Assembly (NCBI RefSeq): GCF_022836935.1
Contig: NZ_CP083239.1
Coordinates: 1,491,501-1,555,500, forward strand
Reading direction: 5' to 3'
DNA: 64,000 bases
Source: Ancylobacter polymorphus
Lineage (GTDB): Bacteria > Pseudomonadota > Alphaproteobacteria > Rhizobiales > Xanthobacteraceae
Part shown: positions 26,481-37,470 of the stretch, one piece after another
Position numbering within the stretch: the stretch's first letter is position 1
How the letters are laid out: each line of letters begins with the position of its first letter
Translations under genes and position numbers: made by a program
The notes under the pieces: model-generated
Told to the model about the DNA's origin: nothing
The model's database searches: none
Seen by the model: the letters and a program-made list of their open reading frames with translations, nothing else

Positions 26481-27728
26481 TCACCGCGGCTGGAGGCCGA
26501 CCTGCCCGCGCGGGAAGCGCGCAATCACCGCAGGGTCGATGTTGAGATGCGCGGCGACGAGTTCCGGCGGGGCGTGGGTGAGCCAATCCGCAAGGTCGAC
26601 CTCCTGATATTCCGCCGTGCGGAACACGGCGAGCACCTGCACATCCTCATCGCCGGTGTTCTCGATGTAATGGCCCTGGCTCTTGGGCACGACGCCGAGA
26701 TCGCCGGCCTGGAAGTCGATGGTCTGGGCGCGCGGGCCGGTGTTGAAAACCGTCATGCGGCCCCGGCCCTTGATCCAGTACTGCCATTCATCGGCATTGG
26801 GGTGCCAGTGCAGCCGCCGCAGGCCGCCGGGGCGGATGGTCTCGATGGCGGCGGCGATGGTGGTGGAGGCCTTGAAGCTGCGGCTGTCGGCCAGATGGAC
26901 CTCGCCCGCCTCGTTCTTCTTCACCGGCGGCGTGCCGGTGAGCGAGAAGGTGAAGGGCTCGGCCGGCGCCCCGCCGGAGGCGACGGCGGCCTGGTCCACC
27001 GCCAGCGGCGGCGGTTCCTTTCCCTGGAAGATCCACAGGTCCTGCAGCGGAATGTTCTTGAACGTGTCCGCCGGCACGCCGAAATTCTGCGCGAGAATCT
27101 TCGGCGGGGTGTGGGCGAACCAGTCGGTGAGCAGCAGCGTGTTGTATTCGGACTGAAAGGCGTCGTCGAAGACGATGATAAACTCGCAGCCTTCCGGGCC
27201 GAGGCCCTGCAGCGAGTGCGGGTAGCCAGCGGGGAAGAACCACAGGTCGCCGGCGCCGACATCGCGCACATAGGGGTGGCCGTCCTTGTCCAGCACGGTG
27301 ATGCGGCAGCGGCCATTGGTCATCAGCGCCCATTCGCCGGCGAGGTGCCAGTGCATCTCGCGAATGCCGCCCGGCCCGAGACGCATGTTCACGCCGGACA
27401 CTTCCTTGGCCGCCGGGAACTCCGTGGCGGTGATCTGCCGGGCCCAGCCGCCGGCCTGCACGCGCTTGGGCATGATGTTGAACGACGACCACAGCATCGG
27501 CATGCTGCCGACATCGGTGGCGGGCGGGTTCTGGAAGGACGGGATCTGAGCCTCCAGCGCCGGATTCTGCGGGCCGGGATTGGACAGCGCGCCGGGCGTC
27601 GAGTTGATCGCGCCTTCCGGCGGCTGGTCGGGATTGCCGAAGCTCGCGGCCTGCGCAGCACCGCTGGCGACGGCGACGCCGCCAAGGGCGCTGAGCGCGA
27701 GTAGGGTGCGCCGGGACAGATCTTCCAT
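26481..27728 (-). CDS. oxdC: oxalate decarboxylase, bicupin, Tat-exported
   Basis: A 415-aa bicupin that converts oxalate to formate and CO2 with Mn. A twin-arginine leader (LSRRTLLALSALGG, cleavage near residue 27) sends it out of the cytoplasm. Both cupins keep their metal ligands: MHWHLAGEWALM with FPAGYPHSL, and LHWHPNADEWQYW with SQGHYIEN. The lid that separates decarboxylase from oxidase reads SEYNT where Bacillus subtilis OxdC has SENST; the key glutamate is kept. The start at 27728 follows GAGGAGAG. Formate made here could feed the formate dehydrogenase encoded next door. Confidence 0.92.
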   Translation of the reverse strand: MEDLSRRTLLALSALGGVAVASGAAQAASFGNPDQPPEGAINSTPGALSNPGPQNPALEAQIPSFQNPPATDVGSMPMLWSSFNIMPKRVQAGGWARQITATEFPAAKEVSGVNMRLGPGGIREMHWHLAGEWALMTNGRCRITVLDKDGHPYVRDVGAGDLWFFPAGYPHSLQGLGPEGCEFIIVFDDAFQSEYNTLLLTDWFAHTPPKILAQNFGVPADTFKNIPLQDLWIFQGKEPPPLAVDQAAVASGGAPAEPFTFSLTGTPPVKKNEAGEVHLADSRSFKASTTIAAAIETIRPGGLRRLHWHPNADEWQYWIKGRGRMTVFNTGPRAQTIDFQAGDLGVVPKSQGHYIENTGDEDVQVLAVFRTAEYQEVDLADWLTHAPPELVAAHLNIDPAVIARFPRGQVGLQPR

Positions 27729-27875
27729 TGTCGCTCTCCTCACGGGATCGGGGGCAGGGGGCGAGCCTCCTGTGCGGCCCGGACTGTGCGGGGAGCGAGC
27801 GGGGGAATCTTGCGCGCGTGCACGATCCGGCACGTGAGCGGGCGGATGCGCAAAATCGGGCGGGCGCGCCGCGCG

Positions 27876-29990
27876 CTAACGCGGCGGGTCGAGGCCGGGC
27901 GGGGAGGATGGCGGAAGAGAGTGGGAGTCGAACCCACCAGGGACCGGCTCGCGGCCCCTTCCGGATTTGAAGTCCGGATACCTCACCGGAGGTAACGCTC
28001 TTCCAGAAGGCATGTCCGCGCCCCGAGCGGGGGCGGGCGCATCAGTGTGGTCGATCGCACCGAACAGGTCCAGCCGGTGGCGGTTGATGCGGCGCAGATC
28101 GCCGCGCCGGAGGGTGACGCCGTGGCGGTCGAGAAATTCCAGGATCTGAATCGCCACCTTGCGGCCGACGGCGTGGCCGCCTTGCTCGATCCGGTCGCGG
28201 AAGGCGCTGGCGGTGAATTCCCGCCCCGGCGCGGGCTCGGCGAGGGCGCAGGCGAGCGCCACCATCTCCGCTACGGTAGCGCGCAGGAAGAAATGGTCGT
28301 GCGCCACCTCGTCCACCTTGCCCATGCGCGCGAGCAATTTCATGAGCCGGCGTATATCCGTCTCCGCCTCGCCGGTCTGCGCGGCGAGGTCGCGCACGCG
28401 GGGCGGGCGGAAACGGGCGTCGGCGGCGAGGGCGGGGGCGATCCGCTCCCACAGCGCCTCGTCCCGGGGGGTGAGGCGCACTTCATGGCCGGGAAGTCGC
28501 ACCCAGGCCCCTTCGCGCACCAGCGCGCCGCTGTCACCAAGGCGGCGCAGCGCCTCGGTGAACACCGGCTTGGGCAGGCGCGGGACAAGCGCGAGGCGCA
28601 GCTTTTCCGCGCCCATGCCGGCGAGGTCGGGATTGGCGTCGTGAAAGGCGCCGATTTCGCCAAGCAGCGCCTGCGTATAGAGCGCCCAGCGCGCGGGGGA
28701 GAGGGCGATGCGCATCTCGCCCTCATTGAGGACCTCCAGCCCCAGCCGGGCGGCGATCGCCTCCGCCGCCTGCGCCCCCAGCGCCCGGTCGCGGGCGAAA
28801 GCGGCGAGGTCGAGATGGAAGGGCGCCACCTCCAGCAGGCCGGACACTGCCGCGTCGGCATCGCTTTCGCGCAGCGCCGCGAGCTGGGCGAGGCGCTCCG
28901 GCGTGCGCCGCTTGCGGGCGGGGGCGCGCAGGTCGATGAGGCGGCCGCCGCCGATGCTGCGCTGCGCCGAGGTATCGCGAATGACGTAGCGATCGCCCGC
29001 CGCGGCGGCGATCGGTCGTTCCAGCACGATCTGCACGAGGCCGGTCGTGCCGGGCGTGATTGTGTCGGCAGAGAGTGGCACCAGCCGCGCCCCGATCTCG
29101 CTGGCGCCATGGTGGAAGCGCACCGGGAACCACGCACCAAGCGGTTTCGGCTCGCCCGCCAGCACGGTGATCGTGGCGTCGATCCGCTCGGTGGGGGCGT
29201 GCAGCGTCGGGTCGATCACGAGGTCGCCGCGCTTGATTGCCTCGGCGCGGATCGCCTCGCCGGCGAGGTTGAGCGCGCAGCGCTCGCCGGCGCGACCTTC
29301 CTCCGCCTTGCGGTTCTGCGCATGCAGCGAGCGCAAACGCGCGGGCAGGCCGGATGGGCTCACCATCAGCGGATCGCCCACGCGGACACGGCCGGAAAGC
29401 ACGGTGCCGGTGACGATGGTGCCGGCACCGGCAAGGGTGAAGCTGCGGTCCACCGCGAGACGGAAGCGCCCCTCCGCCGGGCGGGCCTCGGACCGGCGGG
29501 CGGCGGCGATGAGCGCGTCGCGCAGCGCCGCAACTCGCTCGCCGGTATGGGCGGAAACCGGCAGGATGGCGGCGCCGGCGAGAGACGTGCCTTCCAGTAG
29601 CGCCGCGATCTCGCCCGCCACCTCGGCGCGGCGCGGTGCGTCCGCAAGGTCGGCCTTGGTGAGGGCGACGAGCCCCCGATTGATGCCGAGGAGGTCGATG
29701 AGCGCGAGGTGCTCGCGTGTCTGCGGCATGACCCCGTCGTCGGCGGCGACGATGAGCAGGGCGAAGTCGATGCCGCTCGCGCCCGCCAGCATGGTGTGGA
29801 TAAACTTCTCATGCCCGGGCACGTCGATGAAGCCGAGCGTGCCAGCTTCGGTGGGCAGATAGGCGAAGCCGAGATCGATGGAGATGCCCCGCGCCTTCTC
29901 CTCTTTCAGCCGGTCGGTATCGACGCCGGTGAGCGCACCGACCAGCGCGGTCTTGCCATGGTCGATATGGCCGGCGGTGCCGATGATCAT
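27876..29990 (-). CDS. selB: selenocysteine-specific elongation factor SelB
   Basis: A 704-aa factor that brings Sec-tRNA to UGA codons marked by a SECIS hairpin. The EF-Tu-like part has [29 protein letters not shown] and TKAD. The C-terminal winged helices end near [20 protein letters not shown] and [17 protein letters not shown]. From about residue 663 the frame runs straight through the tRNA-Sec gene on the same strand, stopping only at 27876. It overlaps the selA stop by 4 bp. Confidence 0.95.
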   Translation of the reverse strand: MIIGTAGHIDHGKTALVGALTGVDTDRLKEEKARGISIDLGFAYLPTEAGTLGFIDVPGHEKFIHTMLAGASGIDFALLIVAADDGVMPQTREHLALIDLLGINRGLVALTKADLADAPRRAEVAGEIAALLEGTSLAGAAILPVSAHTGERVAALRDALIAAARRSEARPAEGRFRLAVDRSFTLAGAGTIVTGTVLSGRVRVGDPLMVSPSGLPARLRSLHAQNRKAEEGRAGERCALNLAGEAIRAEAIKRGDLVIDPTLHAPTERIDATITVLAGEPKPLGAWFPVRFHHGASEIGARLVPLSADTITPGTTGLVQIVLERPIAAAAGDRYVIRDTSAQRSIGGGRLIDLRAPARKRRTPERLAQLAALRESDADAAVSGLLEVAPFHLDLAAFARDRALGAQAAEAIAARLGLEVLNEGEMRIALSPARWALYTQALLGEIGAFHDANPDLAGMGAEKLRLALVPRLPKPVFTEALRRLGDSGALVREGAWVRLPGHEVRLTPRDEALWERIAPALAADARFRPPRVRDLAAQTGEAETDIRRLMKLLARMGKVDEVAHDHFFLRATVAEMVALACALAEPAPGREFTASAFRDRIEQGGHAVGRKVAIQILEFLDRHGVTLRRGDLRRINRHRLDLFGAIDHTDAPAPARGADMPSGRALPPVRYPDFKSGRGREPVPGGFDSHSLPPSSPPGLDPPR
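27909..28004 (-). tRNA. selC: tRNA-Sec(TCA)
   Basis: About 96 nt including an encoded CCA (27909-27911). Sec-specific features are a 6-bp D stem (TACCTC/GAGGTA) with a 4-base loop, anticodon loop CTTCAAA read as TCA, a long variable arm, and T arm GTGGG-TTCGACT-CCCAC. The acceptor begins GGAAGAG and pairs with CTCTTCC; the eighth position is C opposite T and would not pair. It lies inside the 3' end of the selB reading frame. Confidence 0.95.
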
Positions 29991-31408
29991 GCCGGCACCC
30001 TTATGTTCGCGAGGCTGGCGAGGAAGCCGGCTTCGTCTTCCAGGCAGCGCAGGTCGAGAATCAGCGCGCCCTCGCTGATGCGGCCGATGATTGGCACCGG
30101 CAGGTCCCGCAGCGCGCTCGCCAGCGCGTTGAGCCGCCCGCCGGAGGCTTCCGCCGCCGGGCGGATGGCGAAGCCGGCGCTGGGCAGGGTTTCCAGCGGC
30201 AATGCGCCGGAGCCGATCTGGCTGGAACAGTCGACAATCTCGATGTCGAACGCATCGCCCAGAGCGGCGGCGACAGGCTCGGCGAGCGCATGGGCCTGAG
30301 CGGCGATCTCCGCCCGCCTACGCGCCAGGAGCCGCAATGTCGGCAGGCGCGCGGCGAGCCGGTCCGGGTCGCGGTAAAGCTTCAGCGTGGCTTCCAGCGC
30401 GGCGAGGCGGATCTTGTCGACCCGCAGCGCCCGCTTCATCGGGTTCCGGTTGATGGCGGCGATGAGGTCGGCACGGCCGACGATGAAGCCGGTCTGCGGC
30501 CCGCCGAGCAACTTGTCGCCGGAGAAGGTGACGATATCCGCTCCTTCCACTACGGCTTCGCGCACCGTCGGCTCATGGGCGAGGCCAATCCGGGCGAGAT
30601 CGAACAGCGTGCCGGAGCCGAGATCATTGACCAGCGGCACGCCCTTGGCGCGGGCGATGTCCGCCAGTTCGCGCGCCGGCACTTCCTTGGTGAAGCCTTC
30701 GATGCGGTAGTTCGAGGTGTGAACCTTCAGCACCAGCCCGGTGGCTTCGTTGAGCGCGCCGGCATAGTCCTTGGGATGGGTGCGGTTGGTGGTGCCGACC
30801 TCGACGAGCTTCACCCCGGCGCGGGCCATGATGTCGGGCATGCGGAAGGCGCCGCCAATCTCGATCAGTTCGCCGCGCGAGACGATGGCCTCGCGGCCAA
30901 GGCCGAGCGTGTTGAGCACCAGCAGCACGGCGGCGGCATTGTTGTTGACGACGGTGGCGTCTTCCGCGCCCGTCAATTCGATCAGCAGTTCGCGCACGTG
31001 GTCGTCGCGCTCGCCGCGTTTGCCGGTGGCGAGGTCATATTCCAGCGCCACGGCGGCGCGCATGGCGCTCGTGGCCGCCTCCACCGCCTCTTCCGCCAGC
31101 AGCGCGCGGCCGAGATTGGTATGCAGCACCGTGCCGGTGAGGTTGAACACCGGGCGCAGGCGCGTGCGTGCCTCCCGCTCCAGCGCTTCCGTTGCGGCCA
31201 GCGCCACGTGATCGGCCGTGGGCAGGGCGGCGAGCTTGCCCGCCAGCAGGCAGGCGCGCACCTCCTCCAGCGCGGCGCGGATGGCTGACGTGGTGGGGGC
31301 GCGGCCGAACGCTTCCACGGCTTCCTGGCCCGCAGGAGTGGCGAGCACGCGGTCGACCGAGGGCAGGTCGCGAAGGGACGGGGCAGCGGGGCGGGAAGGC
31401 GCATCCAT
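29987..31408 (-). CDS. selA: L-seryl-tRNA(Sec) selenium transferase
   Basis: A 473-aa PLP enzyme that converts Ser-tRNA-Sec to Sec-tRNA-Sec with selenophosphate. Visible are [55 protein letters not shown] and the PLP lysine in [14 protein letters not shown]. The start at 31408 gives the normal length; upstream in-frame sequence is a reading of fdhE in another frame. It sits 11 bp after fdhE and overlaps selB by 4 bp. Confidence 0.97.
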   Translation of the reverse strand: MDAPSRPAAPSLRDLPSVDRVLATPAGQEAVEAFGRAPTTSAIRAALEEVRACLLAGKLAALPTADHVALAATEALEREARTRLRPVFNLTGTVLHTNLGRALLAEEAVEAATSAMRAAVALEYDLATGKRGERDDHVRELLIELTGAEDATVVNNNAAAVLLVLNTLGLGREAIVSRGELIEIGGAFRMPDIMARAGVKLVEVGTTNRTHPKDYAGALNEATGLVLKVHTSNYRIEGFTKEVPARELADIARAKGVPLVNDLGSGTLFDLARIGLAHEPTVREAVVEGADIVTFSGDKLLGGPQTGFIVGRADLIAAINRNPMKRALRVDKIRLAALEATLKLYRDPDRLAARLPTLRLLARRRAEIAAQAHALAEPVAAALGDAFDIEIVDCSSQIGSGALPLETLPSAGFAIRPAAEASGGRLNALASALRDLPVPIIGRISEGALILDLRCLEDEAGFLASLANIRVPA

Positions 31409-31419
31409 CGCCGCGCCCC

Positions 31420-32331
31420 TCAATAGCCGAGCAGGAACGGGTTGAAGGCGGCGCGCCGGTACGGCCCCTGTTGCATCATCAGGTCGAGCCCCAGCGTGCC
31501 GATATCGTCGGCGACCGGCTCGATGGTGACATCCTTGTTCTGGTACATCACCTTCACATAGGTGCGGCACTCGTCGCAGGTTTCCGCTTTCACCGTGCCG
31601 GGGCTGCCGTCGATTTCCTGATAGCCTATGCCCTTGGTGGTGCCGCAGGCGCAGCAGCGGATGCGGACATAGTTCCACAGGGTGGAACAGAGCGAGCAGG
31701 CGCAGAAGCGATTGCCATGCGCGTTCGGCCATTCGACGATGAGCGAGGCGACGGGCGGCCCGCCGCAGGCGGGGCAGACGCCATCGCCCACCGGCACCAG
31801 CTTTTTCGCGTCGAGCGTCGCGGCGAGGCGGGCGAAATGCACCTGCAGGGCGCCCGCGACATAGACATGTTCGGCTAGGCGTTCGACGGGGAGGTCGTGC
31901 GCCAGCACGTCGCGCACCATCTGCGCGCGTTCGGCGCCATCGGCGCGGCGCACGCGGGCGAGAGCGGCGGCGGCTTCCTCGGGCATCGCCACACGGGCGG
32001 CAGCGTCGAACAAGTGGTCGAGCGTCGCCTCCAGCGTGTCGTCGAGCAGGGTGGTGGCACGGTCCAGCGCCGGCATCTCGAAGGCGCGGGCGCGCTCCAG
32101 ATGTTCCGGGTCCGGCGGCTCCGCCGGGGGCAAGGCCGGCACGATGGCCTGCTGCGCCTCGATGAGGCCGGCGACGAAATCGAGATAGGGCTTAAGCGGG
32201 CTCACCGCCGCATAGGTGCGCAGCCGCTTCGCCCGCAGGCCGAACAGATGCGCGGGATCGGGCAGCACCGCGAAGGGCGGGGTGGAGACGGCACCGATCA
32301 CGCTGGGATCGGGCTGAAGGTTCTGCGACAT
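31420..32331 (-). CDS. fdhE: formate dehydrogenase accessory protein FdhE
   Basis: A 303-aa cytoplasmic protein needed for maturation of formate dehydrogenases N and O. Its C-terminal rubredoxin-like domain holds four CxxC pairs: CPACGG, CSLC, CCACGT and CDEC, with the typical CSLCSTLWNYVRIRC. The start follows GAGGTCAGC. It lies between the fdo structural genes and selA. Confidence 0.96.
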   Translation of the reverse strand: MSQNLQPDPSVIGAVSTPPFAVLPDPAHLFGLRAKRLRTYAAVSPLKPYLDFVAGLIEAQQAIVPALPPAEPPDPEHLERARAFEMPALDRATTLLDDTLEATLDHLFDAAARVAMPEEAAAALARVRRADGAERAQMVRDVLAHDLPVERLAEHVYVAGALQVHFARLAATLDAKKLVPVGDGVCPACGGPPVASLIVEWPNAHGNRFCACSLCSTLWNYVRIRCCACGTTKGIGYQEIDGSPGTVKAETCDECRTYVKVMYQNKDVTIEPVADDIGTLGLDLMMQQGPYRRAAFNPFLLGY

Positions 32332-32423
32332 GCTGACCTCACGAACCGCACGGGCCACGTGGAACGGAAGGGCTCCGCCCCGGACGGGCAGGCATCCGGG
32401 ACGGAGACGAAAGCGGGCGGCGC

Positions 32424-33143
32424 CTATTCCGCCGGTGTCGGCGGGCGCTTGCCCGGCCGGGTGCCGACCAGCTCGCGCAGCCATTTGCGGTGGTGGCGCC
32501 ACGCCCAGCCGCCCGTCACCTTGCCCCGCGTCATGGCGCCGATGGTGCCCTTGACCCAGATGGCGGCATAGACGTGGATGATCCACACGCAGATGATCGC
32601 CACCGCCGCGATGGAATGGACGAGGATGGCGACGCGCTTCTGTTCGATGCTGGTATAGGGGTAGAAATACTGGTCCCACATCACCACGCCGCTGGCGATG
32701 AGGATGACGATGAGCGCCGACATGCCCCAGAAGACGAATTTCTGGCCGGCATTGTACTTGCCGATCTCCGGCAGACGCTCTTCCCGCCCGCGCAGCACAT
32801 CGCTGATGCGGGCGAGCCAGGTGCCGTCCTCGCGCGCCGGCAGGTTGGCCCGCCAGAAGCGCAGGAACAGCCCGGCGAAGGAGAAGAATAGCACCACGCC
32901 GATCCAGGGATGGATCGCCCGCGTCCACTGTCCGCCGCCGAACAGGCCGGTGAGGAAGAACAGGCTCGGCGTGAACAGAGCAAGTCCCGACAGCGCCAGC
33001 AGGATCAGGCTCAGCGCGGTGATCCAGTGGTTGATGCGCGCGCCGACCGTGTAGCGCGACACCTCGACCGGGTGGCCCGGGCGCACGGCGTCGCCCGGTT
33101 CCACATCCTCGGCCGCGTGGGTCTTGAGGTTGCCGGCGCTCAT
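32424..33143 (-). CDS. fdoI: formate dehydrogenase cytochrome b556 gamma subunit
   Basis: A 239-aa four-helix di-haem cytochrome b that anchors the complex and passes electrons to quinone. [30 protein letters not shown] and [19 protein letters not shown] carry the haem-ligand histidines. The N-terminus is longer than in E. coli FdnI by about 25 polar residues. It overlaps fdoH by 4 bp. Confidence 0.95.
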   Translation of the reverse strand: MSAGNLKTHAAEDVEPGDAVRPGHPVEVSRYTVGARINHWITALSLILLALSGLALFTPSLFFLTGLFGGGQWTRAIHPWIGVVLFFSFAGLFLRFWRANLPAREDGTWLARISDVLRGREERLPEIGKYNAGQKFVFWGMSALIVILIASGVVMWDQYFYPYTSIEQKRVAILVHSIAAVAIICVWIIHVYAAIWVKGTIGAMTRGKVTGGWAWRHHRKWLRELVGTRPGKRPPTPAE

Positions 33144-34129
33144 GGCGTCCTCCTCTCGACAGGGCCGGCGGGTGTCGGCGGCGGCGTCGGGGCGCCGTCG
33201 GCGAGCCGCTCGGCGTTCTCCTCATCCTCCTCCGACACCTTGTTCGGCCCGGCGACGACATAGTGCAGGAAGCCGGCGGCGGCGGCGAAGCCCATCACCG
33301 CGAGGCCGACATATTTCGTCACGCCCTTCCAGGCGTCGACGAGGGGGGAGATGCGCGGATTGTCCGGCAGGCCGGCATAGATGGACGGCGTGTCGGCGTG
33401 GTGCAGCACATACATCACATGCGTGCCGCCGACGCCGGGCGGGTCGTAGAGCCCGGCATTCTCGAAGCCGCGCGACTTCAGGTCCTTGATGCGGAAATCC
33501 GCCCATTCCTTCATCTCGTCCTTGGTGCCGAAGACGATGGCCTGGGTCGGGCAGGCCTTCTGGCAGGCCGGACCCTGGCCGACCGCGACACGGTCGGAGC
33601 AGAGCGTGCATTTATAGGCGGTGTGGTCGACCTTGGAGATGCGCGGAATGTTGAACGGGCAGCCCTTGATGCAGTAGCCGCAGCCGATGCAGTTGTCGTG
33701 CTGGAAATCCACGATGCCGTTGGAATATTGCACGATGGCGCCGGGGGCCGGGCAGGCCTTGAGGCAGCCCGGATCCTCGCAATGCATGCAGCCATCCTTG
33801 CGGATGAGCCATTCCAGGTTTTCGGTCTCGGGATTCACCCATTCGGTGAAGCGCATCAGGGTGAAGGTGTCCGGCGTCAGGTCCATGGGATTGGTGTAGA
33901 TCCCGTGGTTGAAGCCGATCTCCTCGGTGAGGTTGTTCCATTCCAGGCACGCGGCCTGGCAGGCCTTGCAGCCGATGCATTTGGAGACATCGATCAGCTT
34001 GGCCACCTCGGTCAGCCGCTCAGCGGGCGGCGTGACCGTGGAGGCGCTGCGGCGGAGAATGTCCTTCTCGCCGAAGCGCGGAGTGGCGGCGTCGGTGGCG
34101 ACGTTGGGATTGGGGATCGGTGGGAACAT
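33140..34129 (-). CDS. fdoH: formate dehydrogenase iron-sulfur beta subunit
   Basis: A 329-aa electron-transfer subunit with four 4Fe-4S sites: [42 protein letters not shown] and [20 protein letters not shown]. One C-terminal membrane helix (about residues 275-297) ties it to the membrane. Genes G-H-I run together with only an 11-bp gap after fdoG. Confidence 0.97.
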   Translation of the reverse strand: MFPPIPNPNVATDAATPRFGEKDILRRSASTVTPPAERLTEVAKLIDVSKCIGCKACQAACLEWNNLTEEIGFNHGIYTNPMDLTPDTFTLMRFTEWVNPETENLEWLIRKDGCMHCEDPGCLKACPAPGAIVQYSNGIVDFQHDNCIGCGYCIKGCPFNIPRISKVDHTAYKCTLCSDRVAVGQGPACQKACPTQAIVFGTKDEMKEWADFRIKDLKSRGFENAGLYDPPGVGGTHVMYVLHHADTPSIYAGLPDNPRISPLVDAWKGVTKYVGLAVMGFAAAAGFLHYVVAGPNKVSEEDEENAERLADGAPTPPPTPAGPVERRTP

Positions 34130-34141
34130 GATGCCGCCTCC

Positions 34142-37100
34142 CTATGCCACCACCGGCCCGGTGGAGGGCTCGATGTTGACCATGAACGCCTTGAACTCCG
34201 GGGTTTCGATATTCGCGTCGCCCACGAAGGGGGTGAGCGTGTTGGCCGGGAAGCCCTTGCGGGCCGAGCCGACGAAGCCCCAGTGGATAGGCACGCCGAC
34301 GATGTGCACGGTCTTGCCGTCGATGGTCATAGGCTTGATGCGCTTGGTGACCACCGCCTTGGCGTAGAGCTCGCCGCGCTTCGACCACACCCGCACCCAG
34401 CCGCCGAGCGCGATGCCCTTTTCCTTCGCCAGCTCCTCGGAAATCTCCACGAACTGTTCCGGCTGCAGGACCGAGTTCACATGGTTGTTTTTGGTCCAGT
34501 AGTGGAAATGCTCGGTGAGACGGTAGGAGGTGCCGGCATAGGGGAAGTTGGGATCGCCGATATCGGCGAAGCTCTTCCAGTCGTCCTTGAACACGCGCGC
34601 CACCGGGTTGCCCCGGATCTTCGGCGCGATGACATTGGCGACCGGGCTCTCGAACGGCTCGTAATGCACCGGGAACGGCCCGTCCCGCATCATCTTGCGC
34701 ACCCACAAGCGTGACGTGCCTTCGGGGTTCATGATGAAGGGGCCGACATCCCGCGGCTTGGCGGTGGGCGCGATGTCCGGCACGTCGTAGCCGGTCCACT
34801 TGGCGCCGTCCCATTCGATCAGCTTGCGCGAGGGGTCCCACGGCTTGCCGTCGAGGTCGCAGGAGGCGCGGTTGTAAAGCACGCGCCGGTTCGCCGGCCA
34901 GGAGAACGACCATTTGAGGAACATGCCGGCGTCGCCGGGGTCGGAATTGTCCCGCCGCGCCATCATGTTGCCGGCTTCGGTCCAGCAGCCGGAGAAGATC
35001 CAGCAGCCGCCCGCCGTGGTGCCGTCGTCGCGCATCTGGCCGAAGCCGGAGAGCTGCTTGCCCGCCTCCAGGATCTTCTTGGTCGGGTCGGCGGGGTCGA
35101 AGACATCGACCAGCACCGAGCCGTTCATCTCTTTCGCCAGCTCTTCCGGCGTCGGCTCGCCGGGGTCCTTGTAGGACCAGTTGAGGTTGACAATCGGATC
35201 GGGGAAGGCGCCGCCTTCCTTCTTGTACAGCTCCTTCAGCCGCAAATGAATCTGCGCCATGATCCAGATGTCGGTCTTCGCCTCGCCCGGAGGCGAGCCG
35301 CCAGGCCAGTGCCATTGCAGCCAGCGGCCGGAATTGACCAGCGAGCCCTCATCCTCGGCGAAGCAGGTGGTGGGAAGCTGGATCACCTCCGTCTTGATGT
35401 CGGCCGGGCTCACCTTGTTGAAGGTGCCGTGATCCTCCCAGAAGCGGGCGGTCTCGGTTTCCAGCGGGTCCATGATGACCAGCATCTTCAGCTTGGCGAG
35501 GCCGGCGGCGAGCTTGCCCTTGTCGGGGAAAGCCTGCAGCGGGTTGAACCCCTGGCAGAAATAGAGGTTCACCTTGCCCTGCTTCATCATGTCGAAGACG
35601 CGCAGCACGTCGTAGCTGGCGACATCGAGCTTGGGCAGGTAGCTGTAGGCCCAGTCGTTCTCCTTGGTGGCGGCCGGGCCGTACATCGACTTCATGAAGC
35701 TGACGAAGAACTTGCGGTAGTTCTGCCAGTAGCTGGTCTGGTTCGGCCGCAGCGGCTTGAAGGCGCGCGTCGACATATAGGTGGTGAAGTCGGGTTCCTT
35801 CTGGGTGGGGATGTTGAGATAGCCGGGGATGAGGTTGCTCATCAGCCCGAGATCGGTCAGCCCCTGGATGTTGGAATGGCCGCGCAGGGCGTTCATGCCC
35901 CCGCCGCGCACGCCGATATTGCCCAGGATGAGCTGGAGCATCGCCATGCCGCGAATATTCTGCGCGCCCTTGGAATGCTGGGTCCAGCCGAGCGCGTACA
36001 TGCTCGTCATGGTCTTGGTCGGCGTCGAGCATTCCGCCACCATCTCGGCCACCTTAAGGAAGGCGTCCTTCGGTGTGCCGCAGACACGTTCCACCATCTC
36101 AGGCGTGTAGATGGCGACGTGCTGTTTCAGCAGATTCCACACGCAGCGCGGATTCTGCAGCGTCTCATCGACCACGGCATAGCCGTCCGGGCCGATCTCA
36201 TATTCCCACGTGTCGCGATTGTAATCGCGCTTTTCCTCGTCATAGCCGGTGAACAGCCCGTCCTGGTAGCCATAGCCCTCGCGGACCACGAAGCTGGCAT
36301 TGGTGAAGGGCTTCACATAGTCCCACTGCACCTTGTCATTGCTGATGCAGTGATTGATCAGGGCCATGAGGAAGACGATGTCCGACCCCTGGCGGATCGG
36401 CGCATAAAAATCCGCTACCGACGCCGAGCGGTTATAGCGCGGGTCGACGACGATGAGCTTAGCGCCACGGTTGGCTTTCGCCTCGGTGACCCATTTGAAT
36501 CCGCACGGATGGGCTTCGGCGGCATTGCCGCCCATGATGACCACGAGGTCGGTGTTCTTGATGTCCGTCCAGGCGTTGGTCATTGCTCCACGGCCAAAAG
36601 TTGGGGCGAGACTCGCCACCGTCGGGCCGTGTCAGACACGCGCTTGGTTATCGAACGCCAATATGCCGGTCGAGCGTACGACCTTGTAGGTCGCGAACGC
36701 CGTCTCGTTGGTGGTCGCGGAAGCCGCGAGGAAGCCGGTGGTGAGCCAGCGATTGACGGTCACGCCATCCTGGTTGGTGGCGACGAAATTGGCGTCGCGG
36801 TCGTCCTTCATCGCGCGGGCGATCTTGTCGAGCGCGGCGTCCCAGGAGATCGCCTCGAATTTGTCGGAGCCGGCCTTGCGGATCATCGGCTGGGTCAGCC
36901 GGGTCGGCGATTTCACGATGTCGCGCAGCGCCGCGCCCTTGGGGCAGAGCGTGCCGCGATTGGTCGGATGGTCGGCATCGCCCTCGATATGGACGATGTC
37001 GGCCTTCTCGCCTTTGCGCAGATCACCCTTGGAATAGATGATGATGCCGCAGGCGACGGAGCAGTAGGTGCAGGTGTTTCGCGCTTCCGTGGTGTTCACC

Positions 37101-37231
37101 AGGTGGAACGGCTTCACGGCAGCGGCGACGGCCGCCTCCGCCTCGCTGAAGCCGAAGGCACCCAACGTGGTACCGGCAAGGCCGGCCCCCGTCGTTTTGA
37201 GGAACGTACGGCGCGAGAGCTCCATATTCAT
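34142..37231 (-). CDS. fdoG: formate dehydrogenase major subunit, selenoprotein (Mo/W-bisMGD)
   Basis: Catalytic subunit oxidising formate on the periplasmic side; 1029 aa including selenocysteine at residue 200, encoded by TGA at 36632-36634. A Tat leader (MELSRRTFLKTTGAGLAG) is followed by the 4Fe-4S site CTYCSVACGIII with a fourth cysteine in GTLCPKGAAL. The reading continues in the same frame past the TGA as HGPTVASLAPTFGRGAMTN, matching the family. The start at 37231 follows GGGAGGGCCAC. A scan that stops at TGA would split it into pieces of about 200 and 825 residues. Confidence 0.96.
36589..36634 (-). promoter_or_regulatory. bacterial SECIS element in fdoG
   Basis: Directly after the UGA, CACGGCC pairs with GGCCGTG (plus coordinates 36625-36631 and 36589-36595). 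An inner stem GGCG/CGCC presents the loop AGUCU, close to the GGUCU loop of the E. coli fdhF SECIS. The distance from UGA to loop is 18 nt, the same as in E. coli. SelB binds this loop. Confidence 0.88.
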
Positions 37232-37289
37232 CGTGGCCCTCCCGTTTCTCGTCACAAAGCCCATCGCCCGATAGGCTTTCCCAATCACA

Positions 37290-37318
37290 AGGCTATTTTT
37301 TAGCTCCTCCAATGTCAA
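37290..37318 (-). promoter_or_regulatory. sigma-70-type promoter for the fdo-sel operon
   Basis: On the minus strand TTGACA (37318-37313), a 17-bp spacer and TAGCCT (37295-37290) stand about 60 bp before the fdoG start. The -35 box is perfect and the -10 box moderate. Confidence 0.5.
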
Positions 37319-37470
37319 ACAGACTTAAGGTGAGGTGAGGAACAAAAAGTCGTGTGATTTCAGACCGTTCGTAATGTTGCCGTGCGATCCCGACATGTTG
37401 CGCTGCAACCAATACGGGTTTCGCCCAAGGGCCGATTGACGATTTCCCGCCCCCGGCGCAGCATTACACC

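Noticed and set aside
34142..37318. Two separate ORFs suggesting a broken formate dehydrogenase (pseudogene)
   Set aside because: The interrupting TGA is in frame, followed by a SECIS hairpin, and selA, selB, selC and selD are all present; it is a selenoprotein.
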